From: Atherinomorus stipes
Taxonomy: Eukaryota; Chordata; Actinopteri; Atheriniformes; Atherinidae
DNA length: 64,000 bases
Assembly: GCA_023101725.1 (NCBI GenBank)
Contig: JALJCO010003968.1
Coordinates: 2,337,001 to 2,401,000, forward strand
Reading direction: 5' to 3'
Part shown: positions 1 to 11,474 of the stretch, piece after piece
How positions within the stretch are numbered: the stretch's first letter is position 1
Layout of the letters: the number at the start of each line of letters is the position of its first letter
Made by a program: the position numbers and the translations under genes
The notes under the pieces: generated by a model
Told to the model about the DNA's origin: nothing
Databases searched by the model: none
The model's input: only the letters and a program-made list of their open reading frames with translations

Positions 1-3000
1 TTCAAGCAGGAATTAAGAGTGGCTCTTTTGTCCAGGGCACCTTCAGAGCCAGCAGAGACAACTATCTGGAGGCCACCGTCTTTGTCCAGGGAGATGGTGA
101 AGACAACACAGAGGTGTGTGAGGGGATGAGGTGTTGAAGAACATAAATCAAGCTTTTTGTTTTCTGTTTGAAGAATCACAGCAGGCTAATCACCAGAGAA
201 AGTATGTCCATTTGTTTCAAGTTCTGTATCGTCCTTTTTTTTTTTTTTTTTTTTAAACTTCCTGCTAGATCCTCCTCCAGGGTCTTCAGAACCTCAACAG
301 AGCAGTCCATCAGGATGTGGTTGCTGTGCAGCTGCTGCCGCAAAATCAGTGGGTGGCACCCTCCTCGGTCGTGCTTCAGGATGACGGCGCAGCAAAGGAT
401 GATAATGTTGAGGAGGACGATGATGAAGAAGAGAAAGTGGTGAATTTTGCTTTTACTTAACAGAAGAGCAGTTGTCAGCTTTTGTTAGCACTTAGAATAT
501 AAAGGAAATTCAGCAGGATGGTTACAGATGTGTATTAATTGTACACTGCCTGGCCAAAGAAAAGTCGCCACCTGGATTTAACGAAGCAAATGGGTACGAT
601 CCTCCTATTGGATAATTACTGCATGGGCGATTATCTTTCAGCTGGCAACAAGTTATTTAACCCCAACTGGTGCAATGAGTTGCTTCTCATTTTCTAAACA
701 ACCATGTCAAAAGACACATCTTGTGGTTGTGGAAAAGATGTTGGTCTGTCTGAGAAGGGTCAAATCATTGGCAGCATCAAACCAAGAAAACATCTAAGGA
801 GACTGCAGAAAATACTAAAATTAGGTTCAGAACTGTCCAATGCGTTATTAAAAACTGGAAGGATAGTGGGGACCCATCGTCTTTTAGGAAGAAATGTCCT
901 GATTGATCGTGATTGGCGATCACTTAAAAGTTTGGTGAAATCAAATCAAAGAAAAACAACAGTAGAGCTCAGGGCTATGTGTAATAGTGTAAGGAAGAGA
1001 ATTTCCACATGGACTATGCGAAAAGAACTCAAGGGATTGGGACTGAACAGCTGTGTAGCCTTAAGAAAACTGCTAATCAGTGAGGCTAACTGGAAAAAAA
1101 GGCTTCAATCTGTTAGGGAGCATAAAGATTGAACTCTGGAGCAATGGAAGAAGGTCACGTGGTCTGAGTCCAAATTTACCCTGCTCCAGCCTGATGGGCG
1201 CATTAAGCCCATTGAGAATCTTTGGGATGTGCTGGAGAAGGCCATGCGCAGTGGTTAGACTCTTACCATCATCAATGCAAGATCTTGGTGAAACATTAAT
1301 GTGACATTGGATGGAAATAAATCTTGTGACATTGCAGAAGCTTATTGAAACAATGCCACAGCAAATGTGTGCTGTAATCAAAGCTAAATGCGGTCCAATA
1401 AATATTATGAGTGTATGATATTTTTTTGTTGATGACTTTTTTTGTGGCCAGGCAATGCATCTTTCGCTGTGACACACAGAGAAAGCTTGCACTTTAAAAA
1501 ACAAAACAAAACTGTATCACTCAATGTCAATCTGTGTATGACAATATGTTAAAGACTTGCATGTTCTTGTGTAGTTGAAGGTCGCTGCAGCCAAAGCAGC
1601 CAGAAAACCCACAGGGAAAGTAGTGGGAATCATCAAAAGGAGCTGGAGGCCATTCTGTGGCATGCTGGGTATTTCTCAAATCAAAGAGGTAAGTCTAGAT
1701 TTCCCAGTGTTATTAATGTGACTATATGAAGCTGTATACTTTATTCTTGATTCACAAGGTTTGTATCATAACCAATGACGGTCCCATTCCTCTTCTTTTT
1801 CATTCATCCAGTCAACCCGCCATCTTTTTACCCCAGCAGACCGTAGAATCCCACGCATTCGCGTTGAAACACGTCAGGCCTCCGCACTGGCAGGTCAGAG
1901 GATCATGGTGGCCATTGATGGCTGGCCCAAAAATTCCAGATATCCAAATGTAAGTATGAATCTATGTAGATTTTACTTTCCAGAGTTTAACAAGAAATAT
2001 ATTTATTCATGTTTGCTTTACTTTTCTTTCATGTTAGGGTCACTTTGTCCGCAGTCTGGGAAATGCAGGGGACAAGAGCACAGAGGAGGAGGTGCTGCTG
2101 CTGGAGCACGACGTTCCACATCAGGCCTTTTCTCAGGCTGTGCTCAGTTTCCTCCCCAAGATGCCGTGGGCCATCACACCAGAGGTTACCAATTCATGAG
2201 AAAAAATTACGTGCCATATTATCTGGCTTTGTATTTATGAATGAGTGTGTTTATTTGCATGTGGATGTGTGTGTTGTGCAGGACATGGAGAAGAGAGAGG
2301 ACCTGAGGGATGTGACAGTGTGCAGTGTGGATCCTCCTGGATGCACAGATATAGATGATGCCCTGCACTGCAGAGAGCTCAAAAATGGGAATTTTGAGGT
2401 GAGCAAGCTGTACATGAACACCATCAGTACCAGCAGGGAGTCAATTGTGTTTGTTTTATATATGAGTTTCTTTCTGTGTGCTGTAGGTCGGGGTCCACAT
2501 TGCTGATGTCAGTCACTTCATCAGACCTGGCAATGCTCTGGACAAAGAGGCAGCTAGCCGTGGTACTACTGTGTATTTGTGTGGAAAGGTAAGATCAGAT
2601 TTCCACATTTATATCATGGCTTTACAGTTTGAAGACTGAGAAAATTCTCTTTGTTGTCCTTAAAGGGCACACGCAGTAAAGGCTCTGATACTTGTTAAAA
2701 TTGACTTACAGTACTGACTGAGAGTGTACCAAACTTAGGCTTTAGACCCTCTCTGATTTCTGTCCTCTTAGCAAGTATAAAAAAAAAAGTTATGCTACCA
2801 GGATTACATCTTAGTAGAATACCAGGGACATTTTACAATTTTAAGAATGTCTTTTGGGAAATTACTTTGCTGTTATATTTGTTAAATGTAACAGAAATTC
2901 TGACCCAAACTCTTTGCATGCTCAGATATCTAATTATTTAATCCTTTACAACAGTTTTAGCTTTTTATATTGAGATTAATAAATACATGTTTACATTTTT

Positions 3001-6000
3001 TAACCTGGTGTCCAACAGAGAATAGACATGGTTCCTGAACTGCTCAGCTCCAATCTTTGCTCTCTACGCTCCGATGTGGAGAGGTGAGGATTGAACACAC
3101 CACACACACACACACACACACCCTCTTAACAACTTTGTCTCTTGTTTCTGCTGAATTGAATAAACAGATCAGGCTATTGCGTTTTATTGTACTTTAATAT
3201 CTGGGTGGTAGATCGATGACCAGCCAGAATACTTCTTTTATTTTTTCCATTCCAGGAGGAGAAAGTGACACGTACTTTGTCTCTGATTTGGTTTTGCTTT
3301 TTTCTCACCAGGCTGGCGTTTTCATGTATTTGGGAAATGAACCACAAAGCAGAAATTCTGAAGACCCGGTTCACAAAAAGTGTCATTAAGTCCAAGGTAA
3401 AGTACCACACACCAAGGTTATTATAGTTCACTAAAGCTAATGAAAAAACAAAAACTAAAATTGAGAAAACATTTTCGTTAACTGCAATAAAAGTAAAAAT
3501 GACAGTTTTTTACAAAACGATAACTAACTGAAACTGTATTGTGTCTTTAAAAAACTAACTAAAACCAGCTAAAATTATTGCAAAAACATCCTTTGCTTTA
3601 GTCTTTGTAAATTAATATAATACATCAGCCTTTTGGGTTGATATGAAATCTACTTTTATTTAATCTATTTACTTTGCTCTACTGTTTTTACTCTGAGTGA
3701 CTTCCTGATGATTTTCAATGTCACACCAGGCAAACACCTATAATTTACTGAAAAAAAAAACGCCCAAAAAACAAAAACCAACAGTGAAACTAATAAAAAC
3801 TAAACTAAAACTAAACATTTTCCAAAAATAGAAACAAATGAAAACTAGTAAATCTGCTCAAAAAACTAACTAAAAGTAACTGAATTGAAAAACAAGAAGT
3901 CAAGACGAAATTAAAAATGAAACTAATTAAAAATCCCAAACTATTATAACCTTGCCACACAAAGCATAAAAACTGATCGCTCTGTGTTTGTGCGTCGGAT
4001 TCAACAGTATTTTTTTCCACTCTTTTTTTGGGGGGGGGGATCCAGATATTTCTAAGCATGATTCCTCACTTTGGTTTCTTCTTTGTTATGCTTTTGTTCC
4101 AGGCATCTCTGACTTACGCTGAAGCCCAGTTGAGGATTGATGACACTAATAAGAATGATGACATCACCAAGAGCTTGCGAGGTCTCAACAAGCTGGCCAA
4201 AATCCTCAAAAGACAGAGGATAGAGAAAGGGTAAGGAGTAGTAATTACTAATAGAAACATGGATTTACAAAATGTAGGACACAAAATTGTAATGCAACTG
4301 GAAAAGCAGTTCAAACCTGTGGGGGTGGGGGTGATGTCAAGAATGATGTTAAACCTTTTTTTTTTTTTTAAAGTCTATCTATAATTGAAATGTATTGTGT
4401 TTTGTCACATTTGACACCCTTCAGGGCATTGACGCTGTCATCCTTAGAGGTTCGGTTCCACATTGACAGTGAAACCCATGACCCCATAGATCTCCAGACC
4501 AAAGAGCTTATGTGGGTAACTTTCAAAACAAGCATTCAGCCGATGCTTACACAGTACAAGTTTTTTTCTTTATCAGTGCATGTATGCTATTCTGTTTTGT
4601 GAGTTTTTATAAAAGCATCTGTTTGTATTATTAGGGAGACAAACTCTATGGTGGAGGAGTTCATGTTGCTGGCTAATATTTCAGTTGCACAGAAGATTTA
4701 TGACGAGTTTTCAGAGTGTGCTCTGCTGAGGAAACATCCAGCACCACCCCCATCTAACTATGACATTCTGCTCAAGGCTGCAAAATCCAAGGTGAATCCT
4801 GACATTCATACTTTGATATCTACTTCTTATACCTGGCGGCAGTAGCTCAGGTGGTTGAGCAGGTTGGCTCCTTAAAAACTCTGTAGTTCCCTAAAACATG
4901 TGCATTTGTATAGATAAAAACATGCTCTTGTTTTTCATGTAAATTTTTTTGTTTCCATCTTTTATCAGAATGTGGAGATCCACACAGATACAGCCAAGGC
5001 ATTGGCTGACTCCCTTGATGGAGCCAGAGTGGATGGCTTCCCATACTTTAACACGCTGCTGCGCATCTTGGCCACTCGCTGCATGATGCAGGCAGTCTAC
5101 TTTTGTTCCGGCATGGACAGTGATTTCCACCATTACGGTCTTGCCTCACCCATTTATACGCACTTCACGTCACCAATTAGGAGGTATGAAAACGGATATT
5201 CTACACATTTAGCCTTAAGACATTGAATCTGGGTTTAATAAACAAATGTGCACAATGTCCTTGTTAATGCTTTTTAAGATTCTTGTATAAACCCCCTCCC
5301 TGCTCCTCTTTCTTTACAGGTATGCAGATATCATAGTGCACCGCCTCTTGGCAGTGGCCATAGGAGCAGACAGCACCTACCCAGATTTGATGGACAAGCA
5401 TAAACAGTCGGCCCTCTGCAACAACCTCAACTACCGACACAAAATGGCTCAGTATGCACAAAGGGCGTCTGTAGCCTTCCACACACAGGTAAAGATATAG
5501 ACACTGCATGCTGTATGTAGTCAAACACTTTCAAAACAAAACCATTTTTATAGTTATTATATACAATATTAAGAGGTGAATTTTATCATTCTGAGAATGC
5601 CTGAATTATACTGTCCTGAATCATAAATCTCAACATATTGTGTCTTCCAGTTGTTCTTTAAGAGCCGAGGCATCCAGAACGAAGAAGGATTTGTTCTGTT
5701 TGTGAGGAAGAACGCCATCATTGTCCTCATTCCAAAGTTTGGTCTGGAGGGAACAGTCTTCTTTGACACAAAGGATAAAGCTTCCCCCAGCATTGTTTTT
5801 GATGAAGAGGTATAAAATCTTTAACTTCCATTTAACTGGTTTTTAATTTAAGCCTTGAAGACATCAGTTTTTGCATTTTAGTTATTTATACATAACTGTT
5901 TTAAACCTCTTCCGTGTATGTGTAGGGTCCCTATTTGAAGGTGGAGCAGCACACATTCCACATATTTGATCAGGTGAAGGTCACCATCAGCCTGGATGAC

Positions 6001-6285
6001 TCCAACATTCAGCACCAGAAGATCCGCATGGCTTTAACTGAACCCGTGGTAAGGACAGACTAAATTAGTTTATCCAAAATGATTTTCCCTCTCAATTTTA
6101 TTCAGATAAAGTTGTGCAGTATTTACATTAAATAGTATCATATTTGTGAGTTATGATGAGAAAACTAGTTTATTATACTCATAAGAATATTTTAATGAAA
6201 TAAAATGTTATTTCAGATCCCAGGTGTTAGTATTCCTGCTCCTGATGCTGAACCGCAGGCCAAGAAACCAAAGCTGGACCGCTGA
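1..6285 (+). CDS. dis3: dis3, exosome exonuclease RRP44 (5' end outside window)
   Basis: This is the 3' part of the gene for the processive 3'-5' exoribonuclease and catalytic subunit of the RNA exosome. Exons read: 1-113 (frame from 3), 269-439, 1575-1688, 1812-1949, 2038-2184, 2282-2398, 2487-2588, 3019-3083, 3312-3396, 4103-4230, 4425-4515, 4639-4791, 4969-5183, 5320-5488, 5651-5809, 5926-6048, 6217-6285. They give about 718 residues, where human DIS3 has 958, so the N-terminal PIN endonuclease domain lies upstream of the window. Cold-shock domains come first, then the RNB domain with the metal-binding motif [13 protein letters not shown] at 2327-2365, then an S1 region and a basic tail (KKPKLDR). 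Other family blocks seen are [11 protein letters not shown] and [10 protein letters not shown]. All junctions are GT-AG and keep frame, but the 4515/4639 junction is odd (see findings). Identity is very secure from near-continuous similarity to vertebrate DIS3. Confidence 0.96.
542..1459 (+). mobile_element. Tc1-like transposon relic in a dis3 intron
   Basis: The element lies in the dis3 intron 440-1574. Its ends are inverted repeats: TACACTGCCTGGCC at 542-555 matches, reversed, GGCCAGGCAATGCA at 1446-1459, with TA at the left edge and a decayed CA at the right. Inside, 704-1132 reads as the N-terminal half of a Tc1-type transposase (helix-turn-helix part), and a later stretch near 1137-1256 resembles the family's end, with [15 protein letters not shown]. 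The catalytic DDE core between these parts is missing and stops follow, so it is a non-autonomous, internally deleted copy. Confidence 0.85.
704..1256 (+). pseudogene. Tc1-type transposase remnant
   Basis: The reading frame 704-1132 encodes 142 residues that look like the DNA-binding half of a Tc1/mariner transposase: a start KDTS, then LSEKGQIIG, then a linker. After 1132 the similarity continues in another frame ([14 protein letters not shown], then [14 protein letters not shown]), joined across a deletion that removes most of the catalytic domain. A stop codon interrupts the end at about 1257. It cannot make a working transposase and serves only to classify the element that holds it. Confidence 0.75.
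3100..3121. repeat. (CA)n microsatellite
   Basis: A short CA run in the dis3 intron following the exon that ends at 3083. Confidence 0.85.
3413..3954. mobile_element. Non-autonomous inverted-repeat (fold-back) element
   Basis: A 17-bp sequence, CAAGGTTATTATAGTTC at 3413-3429, returns inverted at 3938-3954 with two mismatches. The 540 bp between are A-rich, with many short repeats of the ACTAAAA type, and encode nothing. It sits in the dis3 intron 3397-4102, only 16 bp after the donor site. The structure fits a MITE; the superfamily is not clear because no target duplication could be fixed. Confidence 0.7.
4833..4872 (+). repeat. Truncated tRNA-type SINE head
   Basis: The sequence GGCGGCAGTAGCTCAGGTGG begins at 4835 and runs on into a tRNA A-box-like stretch (GGTTGAGCAGG). 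This is the typical start of tRNA-derived SINEs in fish. No B box follows, so only the 5' end survives, inside a dis3 intron. Confidence 0.5.
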
Positions 6286-6600
6286 CACAAAAGGAGCTCT
6301 GGAAATTACCCAAACAATGCGAGGATTTTCTACATCTTGAACTAAACCGTACTATTTGAAGCAGTGAAAATGTAAAGTGTTATGTTTGGAGCAACGAGAG
6401 TAATTTTCTGAGATCTGCCACAGCAAAGTCACACCGTTTCAATCCCATTCATACCAGTTTTCTTATAGTTATTTTATGAATTTAATTATTTGTGAGGGCA
6501 CAGGGAAGAATGGTTGCAAGTTATTGCAAACCATAAATGCAGTATAACCAAAAGTTGTAATGTCATTAAACATTTTTTAAGCTACATAGCTCTGAATTAT
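6286..6600 (+). other. dis3 3' UTR with poly(A) signal
   Basis: The stop codon TGA at 6283-6285 is followed by AT-rich sequence. The variant signal ATTAAA lies at 6565-6570, so cleavage is expected near 6585-6600. The end of bora, on the other strand, lies about 250 bp further on. Confidence 0.55.
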
Positions 6601-6839
6601 TTTGGACAAATTTCAATTTGAGCAGCTGACTGACAAATGGCACCAGTAATGGACCCACAACTCTGAAGAGGACAAGCAAATACAGAAAAAAAAAGGCTGA
6701 ACCATGCCAAAATATTCAGTACCACAAGTTATCATAGAACAGTGACTCAAAAATGTCTCAAGACAAAGAATTCAAGTTAATTTAATGTGACAAAGAGCCA
6801 GCCAGTCATGCTTTAATGTATATATGAAGAAAAAAAAAG

Positions 6840-7453
6840 AAGGCTCAGCTTTTTATTCATTAGTGGCATTATATAGCGCGTATTGTGGAACTTAATCCAA
6901 CGACACAGATTAAACCTGAATTGGAAAAATTCTTCCTCTTTCATTAAAAAAAATCTAAAAAAAAACATGATATACAGTTTTATAAAAACATAAATACAGT
7001 ACAGATCTGATGCAAACGTCAGGATCTATCCGGTCAGTTGTGTCCGCACCTAATGAAATTCTGAATGTAGCATTCAATACAGCATTCAAGGTGTTTGTTG
7101 TGCAAGTTCATACAGAATTGACGTTTTTCAATCCTTTTCTTACACCTATGTATGAAACCTAAGTGTACACCTGACAACAGAATTATAAACTTGACTGTGT
7201 TACAGTAGGGCTAAGTGAGACTTCCCTTTTGATAAAACATACTGTGGTAGAGCATTTGTATTTAGTCAGGAAACTTTAACCTTTAAAAGAACAAATAACC
7301 AGCTTTACTTTTTTGCACACCAGCTTAAACAGATGACTGTTCAATCGTACTTAACCAGAAAATCTTCAAACATGTAAACTTCTTTTGTATTTGATTGCAA
7401 AGTAATCATTTTAAGCTTCCACTGGAAGAAGGGTCCCTTTTGAATCAGGTGGG
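6840..7453 (-). other. bora 3' UTR
   Basis: On the minus strand, non-coding sequence follows the last exon, and an AATAAA signal is present as TTTATT at 6852-6857. The end therefore faces the dis3 poly(A) site tail to tail, leaving a spacer of about 250 bp in which nothing else was recognised. Confidence 0.45.
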
Positions 7454-10400
7454 TCAGTGGTGGGGATAAAGTCCCTGAAAAAAAACAAAAGGAAATTTGC
7501 TCTTAGTAAACTGTCAAGACTTACAGCATACATACCGTAGTCCCCAAAGCCACATTTCAACCAAGTAATCGGAACTTTAAATACTTTTTGAGGAAACCAA
7601 AACATTGCCTCAAGTTCTTTTCTTAGAAAATCTCAACTAAAGCAATGTTCAACACGGGCCAAAAAGGAAAATTTTAGTGATGCATGATATTGTCCACCCA
7701 ATATCTGTATCGGCCAATATTGGTTTTAAAATTAAATATCGCTATCGGTTCGATATTGTCCTGATATTTTTCTAATTTTGTTGGCCAGAGTATATAAAAG
7801 ACAAAGAAAATCTTCTAAATATGGCAGATTTAGTCAAAAAGGATAGTTTTCATCTTTTGTCCTTAGCCAGATCTTAAAAGGCTCCCTGAAATGAGGGAAT
7901 ACAGAAATATCACATTGTAAATAAAACAGTTGTCAATAAAATGATTAATGCAGTGTTTGTGGTGAACCCGTAGAAAGCTGTATTTTCTTTTTCTTTTTTA
8001 AAAATCCGTAGGGCATGGGAACAATATGACCACATTTGTGTGTTTACTTGTAAAAAGAAAACATCTGAATTACCCAAACTTTGTTTGATGCTATAGATTA
8101 GGCAGAGCTACTTAAATGTCATCTTTAATATCATGCTGCATCCAGAGCACAAACTGCAAATTATATGAAGATTATATTGAATTTTAAAATAGGAACTTAT
8201 CGAGTTATTCTGTCTTGGTATCAGCCATGGGAAGCAGAAAATTATGGGTTATTGATATTGGTGGAAATTTTTGTTATCGTGCATCACTAGAAAATTTCCT
8301 CAGATCAAAATACCTTCAGTAACGCATCTTCATTATAAGATTTTCTTAGCTCAAAAAGGGCAAAAGTTAGAACTACAACCTTGCGATGCAGGTTAAAGCT
8401 TGACCTTACCTTAACTTTAATGTGTCGAATGAAGGGGAAAGCATCTTCAAGGTTAGAGCTGAGGGACTCTTTGCTCTGACTATCTGTCCCGAGGCCATCA
8501 ATTAGGCTAGCAGTGCCCATTGAGGTAGTGTAGCCACTATCCACCTTAAAGACACAAAGCGTTCCACATAGTGGGTGTTAAACATATGTAAAATTACCAT
8601 AGAGGAGGCATTCATACAAATACAAAATCCACTAAAATTGAAAAAGTAGCTTTTAGTTTAGTTGGTGTGAAATTTCTCTTTCATACCTGCATGCTTGAGT
8701 CATAGCGGATGCTGCTTCCCTCTGCTAGAAGAGACAGAAACATCTGAGAGCTTTCTGTTGCCGACACGTTGCCCATACGAGAGCTGGTCATCCGTTCTGA
8801 AGGTCCTTCACTCTCCTCAACGTCCAGCCTGCTTTCTATTCCTGTCTCATTACCTTCGTCCATTTTCAGAGGTTCCATAGGATCTAGGCTAACTCGCTCA
8901 GCAACAGCATGGGGGTTGTCCCGGGCCAAAGGAGATGATGGGTCAAGTTCCATAGAGGGAGGAGAAGATGAGGTGGAGGTGGAAGGGGGGTGTTCCTCAG
9001 CCTCCTGATTGTCTTGGAGTTTAGGGTTAAGGATTGGGGAAATTACTGGAGGGGAGGTCCAGCAGTGGAATCGAGGTCTGGGCTTGTGTCTAGAGATGTG
9101 CTGGGGCTTATTTTGGTGATGGGGTTGGTGTGGAGAGCAGCTACGAATGGGAGAGCAACCTTCAACAAATGGGCTCTCATTGCAGGAAGTGACATCTGTA
9201 TCTAGCGGACCACCATGTGGGGTCAAACTGTTTGGCTGCTTCCTCTCTGTTAAGAGAATAACACATATGCAGGTTCAAAATAAAAATCAAGACTACTGCT
9301 GTGTCATGAGTAAAAATGTTTGAGCTCATCAGAAGATGGCATACCTGAGTCTACAGGAGTTCGTGTCACATGGGCTAGAATAGGAGAAATAACAGGAGAG
9401 ACAAGGCCAGCAGGTGATGACCTATCGGGAAACAAAGGACTGTTGATGCTGCCAAGGCTGCAGTCTCTGAAGCAGCCATGCTGGATGGGACTGGATGAGA
9501 ATTGACCCTATAAATAAGAGAATGTAAAGTATTGTTTCATTATTTGTATCCTGCCAATCTTGCATCAATATTATTACAAAAAGTCCTGTAATCCCTTGCC
9601 TAGAATAACTTCAGAATAATTTAAACCTGCAGTGCACTTGTGCTTAAAAACAATTAAAATGTGCTCAACGCTTCATTGCTCACCGTAGAAGGCGTCTTGG
9701 CCGACATGCCACAGGCCAAAGGAGACGAAAAGACAGGTGATGTAGCTTCTCCCTCAGCAGGTTCGCTTCTTGCTACAGCTCCTTTTCTGCTGGAAGACGG
9801 CCTCTCCTGTGTGCTATAGACTCTCTCTGGACTTGGTGGGGTAGAGCTGTCAGAGCTGCTATAACTGAACTGGCCATCAAGGAAGAGTTTTCGTCTCAAG
9901 GAGGAGGAACTAAGGCTCTCCTGCACTGCATCACATGCTTCCTCACAACGGTAATATTCTCCTGAGATGGACAACAAAGTGACTTAAGAAAGAAATACTT
10001 TGGCATAAGATACCATCATACTTTCATTTTGCTGGCATGCAGTAGAGGCTTACCAAGTATCTTCTCCAAATCAAAAGCCAAAGGTAGTGAAAGGGTTGTC
10101 TGGCAACCAACTGTAAATGACAGAAAAAAAAAAAGAATAAGAAGATGTATGAGTGTTAAAGTAACTAGGAAATCTTGAAACCAGTTCAGCTCTGAATCAG
10201 AGGTGGTGTCATAGAGCATCTGCTTTGTTTTTTTTGAGTGATGGTGACTATTTGTGTTTCTTTTTAGTCTTTCAAATGAATAAGTGTTTGCGCACAATCT
10301 GCTTCAAGTACAGATCAACTTCACACTGCTGTCTGTGTGCACATGTAGAACTAGTGATGTGAAGACTCGGATTCATTAAACACAGAGATTTGCATAAAGG

Positions 10401-11378
10401 AATAGTTGTGGCTTTGCTGGGCGGGTTGTGTGGAACATGTACGTGCATGCGAAGACAGATCACCATCTGCGACAACAAAGATTTTCCATTTTACAGTACA
10501 TATCTAATGTTACACTGTCCAAAAGAAACACACTAACCTGATATTTTTTCCGTCTCTTCTGCAATCATTGGACCTAAAAGTTGAAATATAGTCAAATGAA
10601 CATACAAAGCGTAAGGGTAAAAGATAACGTAAAACTTTAAAACTAAAAATAAACAGTAAGATCACTTACTTTTTTTATACAGCTGAGGGGCTCTACGGGT
10701 TTCGGGTGCTGCCCACGGAGAAGGCACAATAGCTCCTTTGGTGAAAAACTTTACAGGAAGAGGCACGACATACATAAATAAATACTGAATAAAGCAGTAA
10801 GTTATCAATGGAGTGACTTTTCAGAGATTATAAATAATGTAAACAGAGAGTCTGATTCCTTACCTGCTCAATAGCATTCTGACATTTTTCCTCAGCATCT
10901 GAGTCCATCCTAAAATAAAGAATGAACAAAAGTTAGGTCACTTAAACTCCATACAATCTGAAAATTAACCCCACAGATTTGACTATTCTCAGTACCTTGT
11001 CTGGCTCAGGTAAAAAGACTGTCGCTGGATTTCTTCTGGGTCTATGTGCACTGGTAGAAGACTAGCCATTTCATCAATTGACCAGTTAAACTTTGATGGA
11101 GTCTGGGGAAAAGACAGGCAAAGAAGTGCATAAAGAACAGCACGCTACTCTTCATAACGTATGCCATTACAAGTTATCACACGGTGGTTAGTCTAAAGTT
11201 GTAAGGTGATAGGTGTGTTCGGACTTACAACTTTACATGGCTTGGATTTGAACACGGATGGGCTCGGAACCAAGGGCTCACGAAGGTGGTGATGGTCATT
11301 AGGACTCTCAAAAGGGTTTCTTATGGAAGGCCTGCCTGGAGTCTCTGGAGTGATTTGCAGCTCGATATGATCCCCCAT
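7454..11378 (-). CDS. bora: bora, Aurora kinase A activator
   Basis: Bora binds and primes Plk1 for activation by Aurora A at G2/M. Exons on the minus strand, 5' to 3': 11378-11229, 11102-10996, 10909-10864, 10748-10670, 10573-10538, 10110-10054, 9961-9684, 9507-9345, 9246-8687, 8544-8410, and a short last exon from 7474. All phases agree and give about 543 residues (human 559). Conserved segments are [19 protein letters not shown] at the start, [43 protein letters not shown] and [12 protein letters not shown]; the middle is Ser/Pro-rich with many SP/TP sites. DSGYTT at residues 494-499 matches the DSGxxT phosphodegron that SCF-beta-TrCP reads in human Bora (DSGYNT). The exact C-terminus is uncertain: after splicing at 8410 the frame gives six residues and a stop at 7454-7456. 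Confidence 0.93.
7667..8297. mobile_element. Complete hAT-type MITE with 8-bp target duplication
   Basis: TAGTGATGCATGATA at 7675-7689 is repeated inverted at 8275-8289 with one mismatch. Immediately outside, GAAAATTT stands at 7667-7674 and again at 8290-8297, a perfect 8-bp duplication, which is the hallmark of the hAT superfamily. The 615-bp element is AT-rich, non-coding, and has internal GATATTG/CCAATAT motifs. It lies in the last intron of bora. Confidence 0.9.
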
Positions 11379-11443
11379 CTGCGTTTACAACAAAAATATT
11401 TCAGTCAGGATGAAAGAATGTTACATTTTAATTTAAAAAACAC

Positions 11444-11474
<31 letters not shown>

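Noticed and set aside
2009..2506. 165-codon ORF on the plus strand
   Set aside because: It overlaps real dis3 exons in the wrong frame and reads through introns.
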